Assembly (NCBI GenBank): GCA_963707575.1
Contig: OY970171.1
Coordinates: 2,356,001 to 2,420,000, forward strand
Direction of reading: 5' to 3'
Source of the DNA: Gaiellasilicea sp963707575
GTDB taxonomy: Bacteria; Actinomycetota; Thermoleophilia; Gaiellales; Gaiellaceae
DNA: 64,000 nt
The position numbers and the translations under genes are program-made. The notes under the pieces are model-generated. The model was not told the DNA's origin. It saw nothing but the letters and a program-made list of their open reading frames with translations, and searched no databases. Every line of letters starts with the position of its first letter. The first letter of the stretch is position 1. Below are positions 15,765 through 24,211 of the stretch, piece by piece.

Positions 15765-16043
15765 ATGTGTTGCTTCGCCCTACTCTTCGCAGCGCTCGGC
15801 CCGCGCTTCGTGATCCTTGCGATGTGGCTCTTCGGGAACCGGGTCGACCTGGCGTTCGACTCGTGGGTCTGGCCGTTGCTGGGCCTCTTCGTCGCGCCGT
15901 GGACGACGCTCATGTACCTCCTGGCGTGGTCTCCGGTCGGCGGCGTCTCGGGCGGCGAGTGGATCCTCGTCGGCCTCGGAGTCGCGCTCGACCTCGCGAC
16001 GTACGCGGCCAAACCCGCCCGAGCTCGGTACGCCACCGCCTGA
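15765..16043 (+). CDS. Small membrane protein with conserved W-L-F-G-N-R / PWTTLMY pattern (92 aa)
   Basis: Two or three hydrophobic helices: CFALLFAALGPRFVILAMWLF, VWPLLGLFVAPWTTLMYLL and EWILVGLGVALDLATY. The pattern around WLFGNRVDLAF and PWTTLMY recurs in small actinobacterial membrane proteins of unknown function, from memory of the family. GAGGTG about 9 nt upstream supports the ATG at 15765. It is the plus-strand partner of operator-like site E. Confidence 0.75.
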   Translation: MCCFALLFAALGPRFVILAMWLFGNRVDLAFDSWVWPLLGLFVAPWTTLMYLLAWSPVGGVSGGEWILVGLGVALDLATYAAKPARARYATA

Positions 16044-16105
16044 CGCCTCGGACACGGAGGCCGATCCCCGCCTTCCGCCGAGGCAAGCGCGTCTGACCGG
16101 CTCTG

Positions 16106-16111
16106 TACGGT
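16106..16111 (+). promoter_or_regulatory. -10 box TACGGT of a leaderless promoter
   Basis: TACGGT, then exactly 6 nt, then ATG 16118; no Shine-Dalgarno. Confidence 0.55.
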
Positions 16112-16117
16112 TGGGCG

Positions 16118-17194
16118 ATGGACCCGTCCTCCACCAAGCGTGTGGAGCTCGTCCTGCCGATGCGGACGGTGCTGATCGTCGCCGCCGCGATCGCGGTGGC
16201 CGCCGCGTTCGCTGCGATCGGCGACACGTTCCTCGTTGTCTTCGTCGGCATCTTCCTCGCACTCGTCTTCGAGTTCCCGGTCCGGTTCGTGATGGCGAAG
16301 ACGAACATGTCGCGCGGGCTGGCCGCGACGGTGACGGTGCTCGGGACGGCGATCGCCGTGACGGCGCTGGCCCTGCTGCTACTCGTGCCGCTCGTCGGCT
16401 CAGTCCGCGACTTTCTCCAGGAGCTGCCGGCCACCGTTCAGCAGCTCCAGGACTCGGACGAGCTGTCGTGGCTCGGAGACTCCGGGGCGGCCGAAAACGT
16501 CCAGGAAGGCGCTCAGCAGGTCTCGTCACTCGTGCCCGACGCGATCTCGGCCGTCCTCGGCCTCACCGGCAGCTTCTTCTCGATCTTCCTCGCCGCCTTC
16601 ACGATCCTCTTCATCTGCCTCTTCCTCCTCACGGACATCGCCAACCTGAAGCGATCGCTCGGCAGCGTGCTCATGCCGGGCGAGGAGGAGCGTTGGCTCA
16701 GCGTCTGGGAACGGGTCACCGAGTCCGTCTCGCGTTGGGCGATCGGGGTGATCATCATCGCGACGATCGCCGGCACGACCCAGGGCGTGACCGCGTGGCT
16801 GCTCGGCTCGAGCTACGCCATCGCGCTCGGTGTGATCGCGGGGCTGCTCGACATGATCCCCAATATCGGCGCCACGATCGCCGGGTTCATCCTCGTGCCG
16901 ACCCTCTGGGCGGAGCAGGGACTCACTGCCGCGCTGATCATGGCCGCCGTCGTGCTGGTCTACCAGCAGCTCGAGAACAGCATCCTCACACCGAAGATCC
17001 AGGGCAAGGCGGTGAACATCTCCCCGTTCTTCATCATCGTCTCGGTGAGCCTCTTCGGCGCCCTGCTGGGCGTGCTCGGGGCGCTCACCGCGGTGCCGCT
17101 GGCGGCGATGATCCAGATCTTCATCCAGGAGATGACGAAGGCGCGGCGCGAGAAGGTCGCCCAGGCGAAAGCGGTCGTCCAACCGGCCGCTTGA
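16118..17194 (+). CDS. AI-2E family transporter
   Basis: 358 aa polytopic protein with the family layout. Three N-terminal helices come first. A charged loop follows (residues about 100-145, with SVRDFLQELPATVQQLQD). Then come further helices with LLDMIPNIGATIAGFILVP and YQQLENSILTPKIQGKAV, the AI-2E/PerM signature, near 245-295. Members export autoinducer-2, ions or unknown solutes; the substrate here is unknown. It is convergent with the methyltransferase at 17214. Confidence 0.9.
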   Translation: MDPSSTKRVELVLPMRTVLIVAAAIAVAAAFAAIGDTFLVVFVGIFLALVFEFPVRFVMAKTNMSRGLAATVTVLGTAIAVTALALLLLVPLVGSVRDFLQELPATVQQLQDSDELSWLGDSGAAENVQEGAQQVSSLVPDAISAVLGLTGSFFSIFLAAFTILFICLFLLTDIANLKRSLGSVLMPGEEERWLSVWERVTESVSRWAIGVIIIATIAGTTQGVTAWLLGSSYAIALGVIAGLLDMIPNIGATIAGFILVPTLWAEQGLTAALIMAAVVLVYQQLENSILTPKIQGKAVNISPFFIIVSVSLFGALLGVLGALTAVPLAAMIQIFIQEMTKARREKVAQAKAVVQPAA

Positions 17195-17206
17195 CCGACC
17201 GCCGCG

Positions 17207-17224
17207 TAGCGGCTCACGCCGCTA
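17207..17224. terminator. Small hairpin between convergent genes
   Basis: TAGCGGC (17207-17213), TCAC loop, GCCGCTA (17218-17224): 7-bp perfect stem overlapping the methyltransferase stop, 12 nt after the transporter stop. There is no T-tract, so activity is uncertain. Confidence 0.4.
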
Positions 17225-17954
17225 GGCGCCGCGCCGTCCAGGTGGCCCGCAGGGTCGAGGCGTCGACCGGTGCGCGCGTGTACTCCTCGCCGACCGCGGT
17301 GACTGCAAAGCCCGCGTCCTCGAGGGAGGCCCGGACCTCCGCATCCGCGTGGAAGTACTGCCGGTGCTGCTCGCTGAAGGGGTCACGGTCGCGGGGCCGC
17401 GTGAGCTCGATCGTGGTGTCGCAAGTACGGGCGTCGGGATCCACGGCACTGGTGATCACGAAGCCGTGTCCGGCCGATTCACCCGCGACGACGGGATTGG
17501 AGACGGTGAACTCCATCATCGCGTCGGTGTGGAGGTCGAAGACGAGCCAACCGGCGGGCCGAAGGCAGCGTGATACCGCCTGCAGCGTCAGTCGCAACTC
17601 GTCCGGCGTGAGGTAGTTGAGGCCGTCGAACGTGCAGACCACAGCGTCGAAGACGCCGCCGACCGTCAGGTCCGGGAGCGTCGTCCTGCTCAACGCGACG
17701 TCGGCGCCGAGACGCTCTCCGGCGACGGCCAGCATCGCGTCGGAGGCGTCGACGCCGACCACCCGGTAGCCCCGTGTGATCAACTCGCTCGCGAGCAGGC
17801 CCGTGCCGCAGCAGAGGTCGAGCACGGAGCGTACGCCCGACGGGTCGGCGCTCCAGAGCTCATCGAGGAACGACGCCCACCGGGCATGGCAAGGGTCGAT
17901 GACGATCTCGTCATAGACCCCTGCCAGCTGCGAGTACGCCTCGACGTGCCTCAC
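17214..17954 (-). CDS. Class I SAM-dependent methyltransferase
   Basis: 246 aa. SVLDLCCGTGLLASEL (about residues 43-58) is motif I of the Rossmann methyltransferase fold. GYRVVGVDAS gives the acidic residue after strand 2, and FDAVVCTFDGLNYLT is motif II. The C-terminus has beta strands with YFHADAEVRASLEDAGF, as in methyltransferase 11/25-type enzymes that often modify small metabolites. GTG start; no strong ribosome site. The substrate cannot be inferred. Confidence 0.87.
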   Translation of the reverse strand: MRHVEAYSQLAGVYDEIVIDPCHARWASFLDELWSADPSGVRSVLDLCCGTGLLASELITRGYRVVGVDASDAMLAVAGERLGADVALSRTTLPDLTVGGVFDAVVCTFDGLNYLTPDELRLTLQAVSRCLRPAGWLVFDLHTDAMMEFTVSNPVVAGESAGHGFVITSAVDPDARTCDTTIELTRPRDRDPFSEQHRQYFHADAEVRASLEDAGFAVTAVGEEYTRAPVDASTLRATWTARRLAA

Positions 17955-17972
17955 AGGCCCGGGGTGTCGCGG

Positions 17973-18239
17973 TCAGATCCCGAGGATCTTGGCCTTGGCG
18001 GCCGCGAACTCCTCATCGGTGAGCACGCCCTGGGTGTGGAGGCTCGCCAGGTTCTGAAGCTGCGCGGTCGCGTCCTCCTCCGGTGCCGCTGCCGGCGCCG
18101 GCGGCGGCGCGGCCTGCTCGTATTGCTGGCTGTCCTGCTCGGCGTACCTGGCGGCCTGACGACGCTGGACGCGCCCGGATACGGCGGTGGCGGTTCCCGC
18201 GACGACGGCCGTGCGGGTTGCCATGCGAAGAAGTCCCAT
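17973..18239 (-). CDS. SHOCT-domain protein (88 aa)
   Basis: GAGAGG lies about 7 nt before the ATG. A short amphipathic/hydrophobic N-terminus (MATRTAVVAGTATAVSG) leads to a Q/A/P-rich linker. The C-terminal SHOCT domain is LQNLASLHTQGVLTDEEF with AKAKIL. Same design as the protein at 2098-2358. It lies downstream of the DUF6325 gene at 18270, 30 nt apart on the same strand, so the two are probably one transcript. Confidence 0.85.
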   Translation of the reverse strand: MGLLRMATRTAVVAGTATAVSGRVQRRQAARYAEQDSQQYEQAAPPPAPAAAPEEDATAQLQNLASLHTQGVLTDEEFAAAKAKILGI

Positions 18240-18269
18240 CTCGTTACCTCTCGATCTCGAAGGGCGGGG

Positions 18270-18680
18270 TTAGCTTGTCTCGAACGCTTCCACGACGTCG
18301 ACCGGGATCCGGATCGAGTCGATCAACACGGCATCCGCAGCCCGTAGGGCGTCGACCACCTTCCCGACCCAGAGGTTCTCGAACGCGATCAGGAGGGCCG
18401 AGCTGTTGGCCGGAAGGTCGTCGCTGACCTCCTCGGCGTCCTCCGGTCCCAACGCTCCCGGCTGCGCGATGTCGATCGAGAGGAAGGCCGCGCCCTCCTC
18501 GTCGATGTCCGCAGCCTCGAGCGTCGTCACGACGCCGTCTTCACCCTTCATGACGAAGAGCAGATCGAGCACGCGAATCGTTCCGTTCTCCACGAGGTCC
18601 AGGATCGCCGGGGCGATCTTCCCCGTGAACTTGTTGCCCGGAAAACCAATGATGTAGACGTCGACGGGGCCTACTGCCAT
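18270..18680 (-). CDS. DUF6325 family protein (136 aa)
   Basis: AAGGAGAGG 5 nt upstream fixes the ATG at 18680. Begins MAVGPVDVYIIGFPGNKF and continues GTIRVLDLLFVMKGEDGVV, the same fold and motifs as the protein at 13794-14321 but 39 residues shorter because the central Gly/Leu-rich insertion is missing. The C-terminal DSIRIPVDVVEAFE is acidic. The family is of unknown biochemical function. Two operator-like sites (18836 and 18911) lie in its 381-nt upstream region. Confidence 0.85.
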   Translation of the reverse strand: MAVGPVDVYIIGFPGNKFTGKIAPAILDLVENGTIRVLDLLFVMKGEDGVVTTLEAADIDEEGAAFLSIDIAQPGALGPEDAEEVSDDLPANSSALLIAFENLWVGKVVDALRAADAVLIDSIRIPVDVVEAFETS

Positions 18681-18835
18681 GACCTCTCCTTGTTGGGACT
18701 GCACTCCAGCTGAAGACATGTTCGAACGGATCACCGAGGCCGGAGCACGCCGTCTCGTTCCGCTGCGCCAGTATAAGACGCGCTCGCTTTCAGACTCGAT
18801 GGCAGTGAGTCTCGTCCTGAGGACGAGCTCTCGCC

Positions 18836-18927
18836 TCACCCCAGGTGGATGAACGTCTGCATCCGAGCAGCACCGAGCGGGGCCGGTGCGGCAAGGTCCT
18901 CGTTCGCAATTCATCCGTTGTGGGTGA
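18836..18927. promoter_or_regulatory. Operator-like inverted repeats F and G in a 381-nt intergenic region
   Basis: Both are perfect matches: TCACCC-CAGGT-GGATGA at 18836-18852 and TCATCC-GTTGT-GGGTGA at 18911-18927. A further TCACCC half-site is at 18935-18940, 24 nt after G. The region 18681-19061 otherwise holds no convincing gene. It separates the DUF6325 gene (minus) from pepD (plus). Confidence 0.68.
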
Positions 18928-19061
18928 GGTCTTTTCACCCGCAGCGTGATGAAGGTTCCTCCTGCCGCGACGCCTCACTCAGGATCTCGACGGCAGCGCG
19001 ACCCAGTTAGGTGCACCACGGCAGGCGAGGGGTCAGCCAAACGGCGGGAGGAGGTAGCGGA

Positions 19062-20541
19062 ATGGCGACGGAAGTGTCGGTACTTTCCGGACTCGAGCCC
19101 CGCTCGTTCTGGGGGCACTTCGAGGCCTTGACGCAGATCGCGCGCCCGTCGCGGGCCGAGGAGCCCGCGATCGAGCATGTGCGCGAGTGGGCCGACCGGC
19201 ATGGTTTCGAGCTGCAGCAGGACGCCGGCCGGAACCTCGTTGTCCGCGTCCCGGCGACTACCTGGTCGCGAGGACGCGCCTACGGTCGTGCTCCAAGGCC
19301 ATCTGGACATCGTCTGCGAGCGCGATCCTTCGAGCCCGAACGACCCGGCGGAAGGGCGGATCGCGCTCGTCCGCGACGGCGACTGGCTGACGGCGGACGG
19401 GACGACGCTCGGCGCCGACGACGGCGTCGCGATCGCGGCGATGATGGCGCTGGTCGAGGACGAGTCGCTGCCGCACGGGCCGCTGGAGCTGCTGATGACG
19501 GTGGCCGAGGAGGTCGGCCTCGAGGGCGCGAACGCGCTCGACCCCGTGCTCGTGACGGGCTCGATCCTGATCAACCTCGACAGCGAGGAGGACGGGAAGC
19601 TGACGGTGGGGTGCGCCGGCAGCACCGACACCTGGATCCGGATCGAGGCGCCGCGCGAGCCGGCCGCCGACGGCGCGGTGACGCTTGCGGTCACGGTCAG
19701 CGGCGGTCAGGGCGGCCACTCCGGGATGGGAATCACGCTGGGACGGTCGAACGCGGTCAAGGTGCTGGGCCGAGCGCTGCGTGAAGCACTGACGACGGTG
19801 CCCTTCCGGCTCGTCTCACTTTCCGGCGGCAAGAGCCGCAACGCGATTCCGCGCGACGCGATCGCGGTCTGCTCGGTCGAGAGTGCCAGCGAGCAGGCAT
19901 TCCGGGATGCGCTTGCCACGGCTGCGGAGACGATCCGTGACGCGTTCGCGAAGACGGACGCCGGCGTCTCGGTCGACGTCGCTGCAGGCGAGGCCTCCGC
20001 CGAGCCATGGACCGACGCGGGCACAGCCTCTCTCCTCGACGCAGTCGCTCTCGTTCCGACCGGGCCGCTCGCGCTGAGCCCCGACTTCGACGACCTCGTC
20101 GAGACGAGCACGTCGCTCGGGGAGGCGACCACGGAGGGCGACCAGCTGACGCTGCACAGTCTCTCGCGCTCGTCGAACGACTCGGCGATGCCGGAGGTGA
20201 TCGCCACGCTCGACGCTGCTGCGCGGCTGGCCGGGGGCACGCTGGAGGTCAAGCACAACTATCCGGGTTGGCGCCCGGATCTCGACTCGCGCGCTCTCGC
20301 CTCGGCGAAGGTCGTGTACGAGCGCCTCTTCGGAGCGCCTCCGATCGTGACGGCCGTGCACGCCGGGCTGGAGACCGCGGTCATCGGCGGGAAGGCCTCC
20401 GGCCTCGACATGCTCTCGTTCGGCCCGCAGATCGAGTTCCCGCACTCGCCCGACGAGCGCGTGAGTATCCCCACCGTCGAGCGCTTCTGGCAGCTGCTCG
20501 TCGCCGTCGTCGACGAGCTGTCCGCTCCGGGGAGGAAGTAG
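19062..20541 (+). pseudogene. pepD: PepD-type Xaa-His/beta-Ala-His dipeptidase (M20), single-base frameshift
   Basis: GGGAGGAGGT precedes the ATG at 19062. The first ~66 codons (MATEVSVLSGLEPRSFWGHF ... NLVVRVPAT) run in one frame. The rest, from GREDAPTVVLQGHLDIVCE onward (20 or fewer residues quoted per piece), runs in the next frame from about 19264 to 20541. Removing one base near T19263 restores a continuous ~492-aa PepD, the family's normal size. The M20 metal motifs are intact: GHLD, LGADDGVA, VAEEVG and the C-terminal HAGLE. PepD is a cytosolic zinc dipeptidase. Either a recent pseudogene or a sequencing or assembly error. Confidence 0.85.
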
Positions 20542-20544
20542 GAC

Positions 20545-21153
20545 GTGGGGCGCGGACCGCTCACCTGGGTCGGCATCGCGGTCGGACTCGTGCTGGTGCT
20601 CGGCGTCACCGGTCTGATCGGGAACCGTGACGAGGAAGGCGAGCCGGTCTCGGCCGGCGAGTGGGCGCAGAACGTGTGCGGCGCCGTCGGCGTCTGGCGG
20701 GGCGAGGTCGAGGCGATCGTCGACGACCTGCGGACGCCCAACGCCAATTCGTCCGGCGGCGAGGAGCCGCAGTCGGAGACGCCGCAGGGCCGAACGGGCT
20801 TCATCCGCAAGGGCCTCGAGCGGGGCGTGCAGGCGGCCGAGACGCTGGTGGTGGGCGTCGAGAATGCGGGCATCCCCGACACCGAGGAGGGCGAGGAGGC
20901 AGCTGAGCGGGTGTCGGACTGGGCCGACTCGGCCTTGACCGAGCTCGAGGAGTCGGAGGAAGCGCTCGACGACGAAGCGGAGACGATCGAGGAATCGGTC
21001 GAGCAGCTCACCGGAGCAGCGGGAACGATCGCCGGCGTGCTCGCCAGCGGCGCCCAGACGCTCGTCGAGGTCGGCCGCCTCGACGATGAGCTCGCCGCTG
21101 CGTTCAGTGACTCGACCACGTGTCAGCAGGTCCGAGAGGAGACGGCTGAATGA
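20545..21153 (+). CDS. Membrane-anchored helical protein, paralogue of the lipoprotein at 5753
   Basis: GTG 20545 follows GGAGGAAG. A single N-terminal helix (WVGIAVGLVLVLGVTGLI) anchors an acidic, all-helical exported domain. AGEWAQNVCGAVGVWRGEV, AGIPDTEEGEEAAERV and a C-terminal TTCQQVREE align with the equivalent SEWADSVCSAMSTWIESV, AGRPDTEAGQEAEALL and SDECTALRSE of the 5753-6301 lipoprotein. The two Cys at the domain ends are conserved. It overlaps the Dcu gene (ATGA). Function unknown; the C-terminal half is a probable coiled coil. Confidence 0.8.
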   Translation: MGRGPLTWVGIAVGLVLVLGVTGLIGNRDEEGEPVSAGEWAQNVCGAVGVWRGEVEAIVDDLRTPNANSSGGEEPQSETPQGRTGFIRKGLERGVQAAETLVVGVENAGIPDTEEGEEAAERVSDWADSALTELEESEEALDDEAETIEESVEQLTGAAGTIAGVLASGAQTLVEVGRLDDELAAAFSDSTTCQQVREETAE

Positions 21154-22541
21154 GCACGACCGACTGGATCCTGATCGCGCTCCAGGGCGTCGTCGTGATC
21201 GGCTTCATCGCCCTCGGCGTGCGCTTCGGCGGCATCGGGCTCGGCCTGTGGGGCGGCGTCGGCACGCTCGTGCTCGTCTTCCTCTTCGGGCTCGATCCGG
21301 GCGAGCCGCCGATCAGCGCGATGCTGATCATCGTCGCCGTGATCGCCGCCGCCGCCGCGATGCAGGCGGCCGGGGGCATCGACTACATGGTCCTGATCGC
21401 GGGCAAGGCGTTGCGCGCACGGCCGAAGATGCTGAACTTCTTCGCTCCCTACATCTCGTGGCTCCTGACGATCCTGACGGGTACCGGCAACACGTTCTTC
21501 TCCCTGATCCCGGTGATCAACGAGCTCGCCTACGCGAACAAGATCAGGCCCGAGCGCGCACTCGCCGGCTCAGCCGTTGCCTCGACCTTCGGGATCACGG
21601 CGAGCCCGGTCGCAGCCGCGATGGCGACGATGCTGCCGCTCGTCGAGATCTACAACTACGACATCGTCGACGTGATGCTGATCACGGTGCCGGCCAGCAT
21701 CATCGGCATCTTCGCGATGGCGCTGGTCATGAACGGCTACGGCAAGGATCTGGACGACGACGTCGAGTACCAGCGCCGCCTGACCGCCGGCGAGATCAAG
21801 CCGCCGGCGCCGGCCGGTGAGATCACGTTGCTGCCCTACGCGAAGCGCAGCGTCGCCATCTTCCTGTTGGGTGTCACCGCGATCTGCATCTTCGGTGTCT
21901 TCGAGGCTCTGCGGCCGACGGTCGCCGCAGAGGGCGGAGGCGTCGAGCCGATGTCAGTGACGCCCCTGATCCAGATGATCATGCTCACCGCTGCCGCTCT
22001 GATCCTGCTGCTCGCGCACGTGGGGGCCGGGGACGTCGCGTCCGCGCCGATCTTCAAGTCGGGGATGATCGCGATGATCGCGCTGTTCGGGATCGCCTGG
22101 ATGGCCGACACGTTCATCGCCAACAACGAGGACGCCATCGTCACCGCTCTCGGCGGCCTCGCGGAGAACTGGCCGTTCACGATCGCAATCGCGATCTTCC
22201 TCGTCGCAGCTCTCACTACGAGCCAATCCGCGGCGACGCGAACGATGATCCCACTGGGGCTGGCGCTGGGGATCGGAGCCGGCTACATGATCGCGATGTG
22301 GACCGCGGTCGCCGGCGTCATGTTCCTGCCGACCAACGGCACCCAGATCGCGGCCGCCGAGGCCGACGAGACGGGCACGACGACGCTCGGCAAGCGTGTG
22401 ATCGACCACTCCTTCCAGGTGCCACTGCAGGTCGCGTGGATCGTCACCCTGCTCGCGGGATGCGCGATCGTCTACCTCTTCTTCGGCGATCACGTACCGG
22501 CGCCGCCGGCGCCGACGACGACCGTGCCGGCCGTGCCCTGA
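21150..22541 (+). CDS. Anaerobic C4-dicarboxylate transporter, DcuA/DcuB family
   Basis: 463 aa, about 11-12 helices. GIDYMVLIAGKALRARPK, LTGTGNTFFSLIPVINELA, RPERALAGSAVAST and ASPVAAAMATMLPL are Dcu family signatures, and SQSAATRTMIPLG is the C-terminal one. Dcu carriers exchange fumarate, aspartate or succinate, classically under anaerobiosis. The carrier is translationally coupled to the anchored helical protein upstream. The C-terminal tail is Pro/Thr-rich. Confidence 0.9.
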   Translation: MSTTDWILIALQGVVVIGFIALGVRFGGIGLGLWGGVGTLVLVFLFGLDPGEPPISAMLIIVAVIAAAAAMQAAGGIDYMVLIAGKALRARPKMLNFFAPYISWLLTILTGTGNTFFSLIPVINELAYANKIRPERALAGSAVASTFGITASPVAAAMATMLPLVEIYNYDIVDVMLITVPASIIGIFAMALVMNGYGKDLDDDVEYQRRLTAGEIKPPAPAGEITLLPYAKRSVAIFLLGVTAICIFGVFEALRPTVAAEGGGVEPMSVTPLIQMIMLTAAALILLLAHVGAGDVASAPIFKSGMIAMIALFGIAWMADTFIANNEDAIVTALGGLAENWPFTIAIAIFLVAALTTSQSAATRTMIPLGLALGIGAGYMIAMWTAVAGVMFLPTNGTQIAAAEADETGTTTLGKRVIDHSFQVPLQVAWIVTLLAGCAIVYLFFGDHVPAPPAPTTTVPAVP

Positions 22542-22542
22542 T

Positions 22543-24114
22543 GTGAGCGCTCACGAGCTGACTGACCGTGCGGCCGCGGGTGGGGTCCTGGCGGCCGCAT
22601 GCGTGTCGACGTTCGTCGTCAACGCGAACACCTCTGCGGTCACCATCCTGCTGCCGACGATGAGCGAGGACGTCGGCGCCCCCGTCGCGCAACTGCAATG
22701 GGCAGTGACCGGCTACATGCTGGTCGGCGCGGCTGTGATCGTGACGTCCGGGGCGCTCGGAGACGTGTTCGGCCGCAGGCGCGTCTTCCTCGGCGGGCTC
22801 CTGCTCTTCATCGCTTCGTGCGTGCTGATCGCGCTGTCGACGAGCGGCGCCGGGATCATCGTCGGTCGGCTGATCCAGGGAGCTTCGGGCGCCACGATCC
22901 TCGCCTGCGGGATGAGCCTGCTCTCGGTCGCCTCCTCGGGCAAGGGACAGATGCGGGCGATCACGGTTTGGGGCGCTGCTTCGGCGGCGGGGGCAGCAAT
23001 GGGCCCGCTCATCGGCGGCGCACTCGTGGAGTTGAGCGGCTGGCAAGGGCTGTTCTGGCTCGACGCTGGGATCGCCGCCGCGTGCATCCCGCTCACGCTC
23101 GCCAAGGTGCAGGAGTCACGCGACCCGGAGCGGGCCCGCTCGATCGACTTCGCCGGCACGGTTCTGATCGCCGTCGCTCTCGTTCCGCTCGTCCTCGGGT
23201 TCAGCAAGGGCGGCGACTGGGGCTGGACGTCGGCGGCCACACTCGGGTGCTTCGTCGCCTCCGTCGTCGGCGCCGTGCTCTTCGTGGTCGTCGAGAAGCG
23301 GGTCTCGGCCCCACTAGTCGATCTCGCCCTGCTCCGCAACCAGATACTCGTCGGGGCGACGTTGGCGATTCTGATCGTCGCCGGCACCATCAACGGCCTG
23401 ATGTACGTGCTCAGTCTCTATCTCCAGGATCCGGCGACCTTCGGGTACAGCGCTCTGAAGACGGGCGTGGCAACGCTTCCCGCGGCGGCCGCCATGATCG
23501 CCGTCACACCGTTCATCACGCCGCTCGCGGCCCGGATCGGCACGAGATTCGCCATCGTCGCAGGCTTCGGTCTCGCTGCTGTGGGCTTCGGAGCGCTGGC
23601 GCTCATCGAGTCGTCTTGGGCGTACGCGAGCCTCGTCCTCCCGCTCGTGCTGCTCTCGGTCGGGCTCGGGCTGGCGAACGGGCCGGCGTCGTCGGCGTCG
23701 ACCGCAGCGGTCTCACAGGACCAGGTCGGGCAGGCATCCGGGATCTCGAACATGGCGCGGTACATCGGCGGGTCGGTGGTGGTGGCCGCGGTCGCGACGA
23801 TCTTCAACTCGGTCACGGTCGAGGAGACCGCTGCCGGCGCATCGGCCTCGGAGGCGCTCGCGGCTGGCTTCTCGCGGGCCGCGGTGCTGATGGCGATCAT
23901 GTGCGCCTTGGGCGTCGCGCTCGTCCTCCTCATGGCGCGCCACCAGCAGACTCGGCCCTCGGCGGTCGACTTCGCCGCTGCGGCGGCCGGCGCCGCCTCG
24001 CACACGATCCCGACACGACCCGTGACCGTCTCGACCGCGGGTGCCGACGTTCGGCCAGACGCGAGTGGAGTCTCGGCGCTCTCAGCGCCGTCCACGCCGC
24101 CCGAACACGGATAG
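22543..24114 (+). CDS. MFS drug/proton antiporter, DHA2 (14-TM) family
   Basis: 523 aa from GTG 22543, one base after the Dcu stop. The first helix contains FVVNANTSAVTILLPTM. Then LQWAVTGYMLVGAAVIVTSG and GDVFGRRRVFLGGLLLF (the A-like motif) follow, and RLIQGASGATILACGMSLL includes motif C-like glycines. About 14 hydrophobic helices. EmrB/QacA-type transporters efflux hydrophobic compounds. The tail after helix 14 is Ala/Thr/Ser-rich and probably disordered. Confidence 0.9.
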   Translation: MSAHELTDRAAAGGVLAAACVSTFVVNANTSAVTILLPTMSEDVGAPVAQLQWAVTGYMLVGAAVIVTSGALGDVFGRRRVFLGGLLLFIASCVLIALSTSGAGIIVGRLIQGASGATILACGMSLLSVASSGKGQMRAITVWGAASAAGAAMGPLIGGALVELSGWQGLFWLDAGIAAACIPLTLAKVQESRDPERARSIDFAGTVLIAVALVPLVLGFSKGGDWGWTSAATLGCFVASVVGAVLFVVVEKRVSAPLVDLALLRNQILVGATLAILIVAGTINGLMYVLSLYLQDPATFGYSALKTGVATLPAAAAMIAVTPFITPLAARIGTRFAIVAGFGLAAVGFGALALIESSWAYASLVLPLVLLSVGLGLANGPASSASTAAVSQDQVGQASGISNMARYIGGSVVVAAVATIFNSVTVEETAAGASASEALAAGFSRAAVLMAIMCALGVALVLLMARHQQTRPSAVDFAAAAAGAASHTIPTRPVTVSTAGADVRPDASGVSALSAPSTPPEHG

Positions 24115-24211
24115 CGCTGTGTCAATCGCCGGAGCCTCGTCGCCATGAGCCTGGTCCAGACACAGACAATCCCGTCGAGGCCAACTGGCCGCGGCGGAGA
24201 GGAGGTAGACG

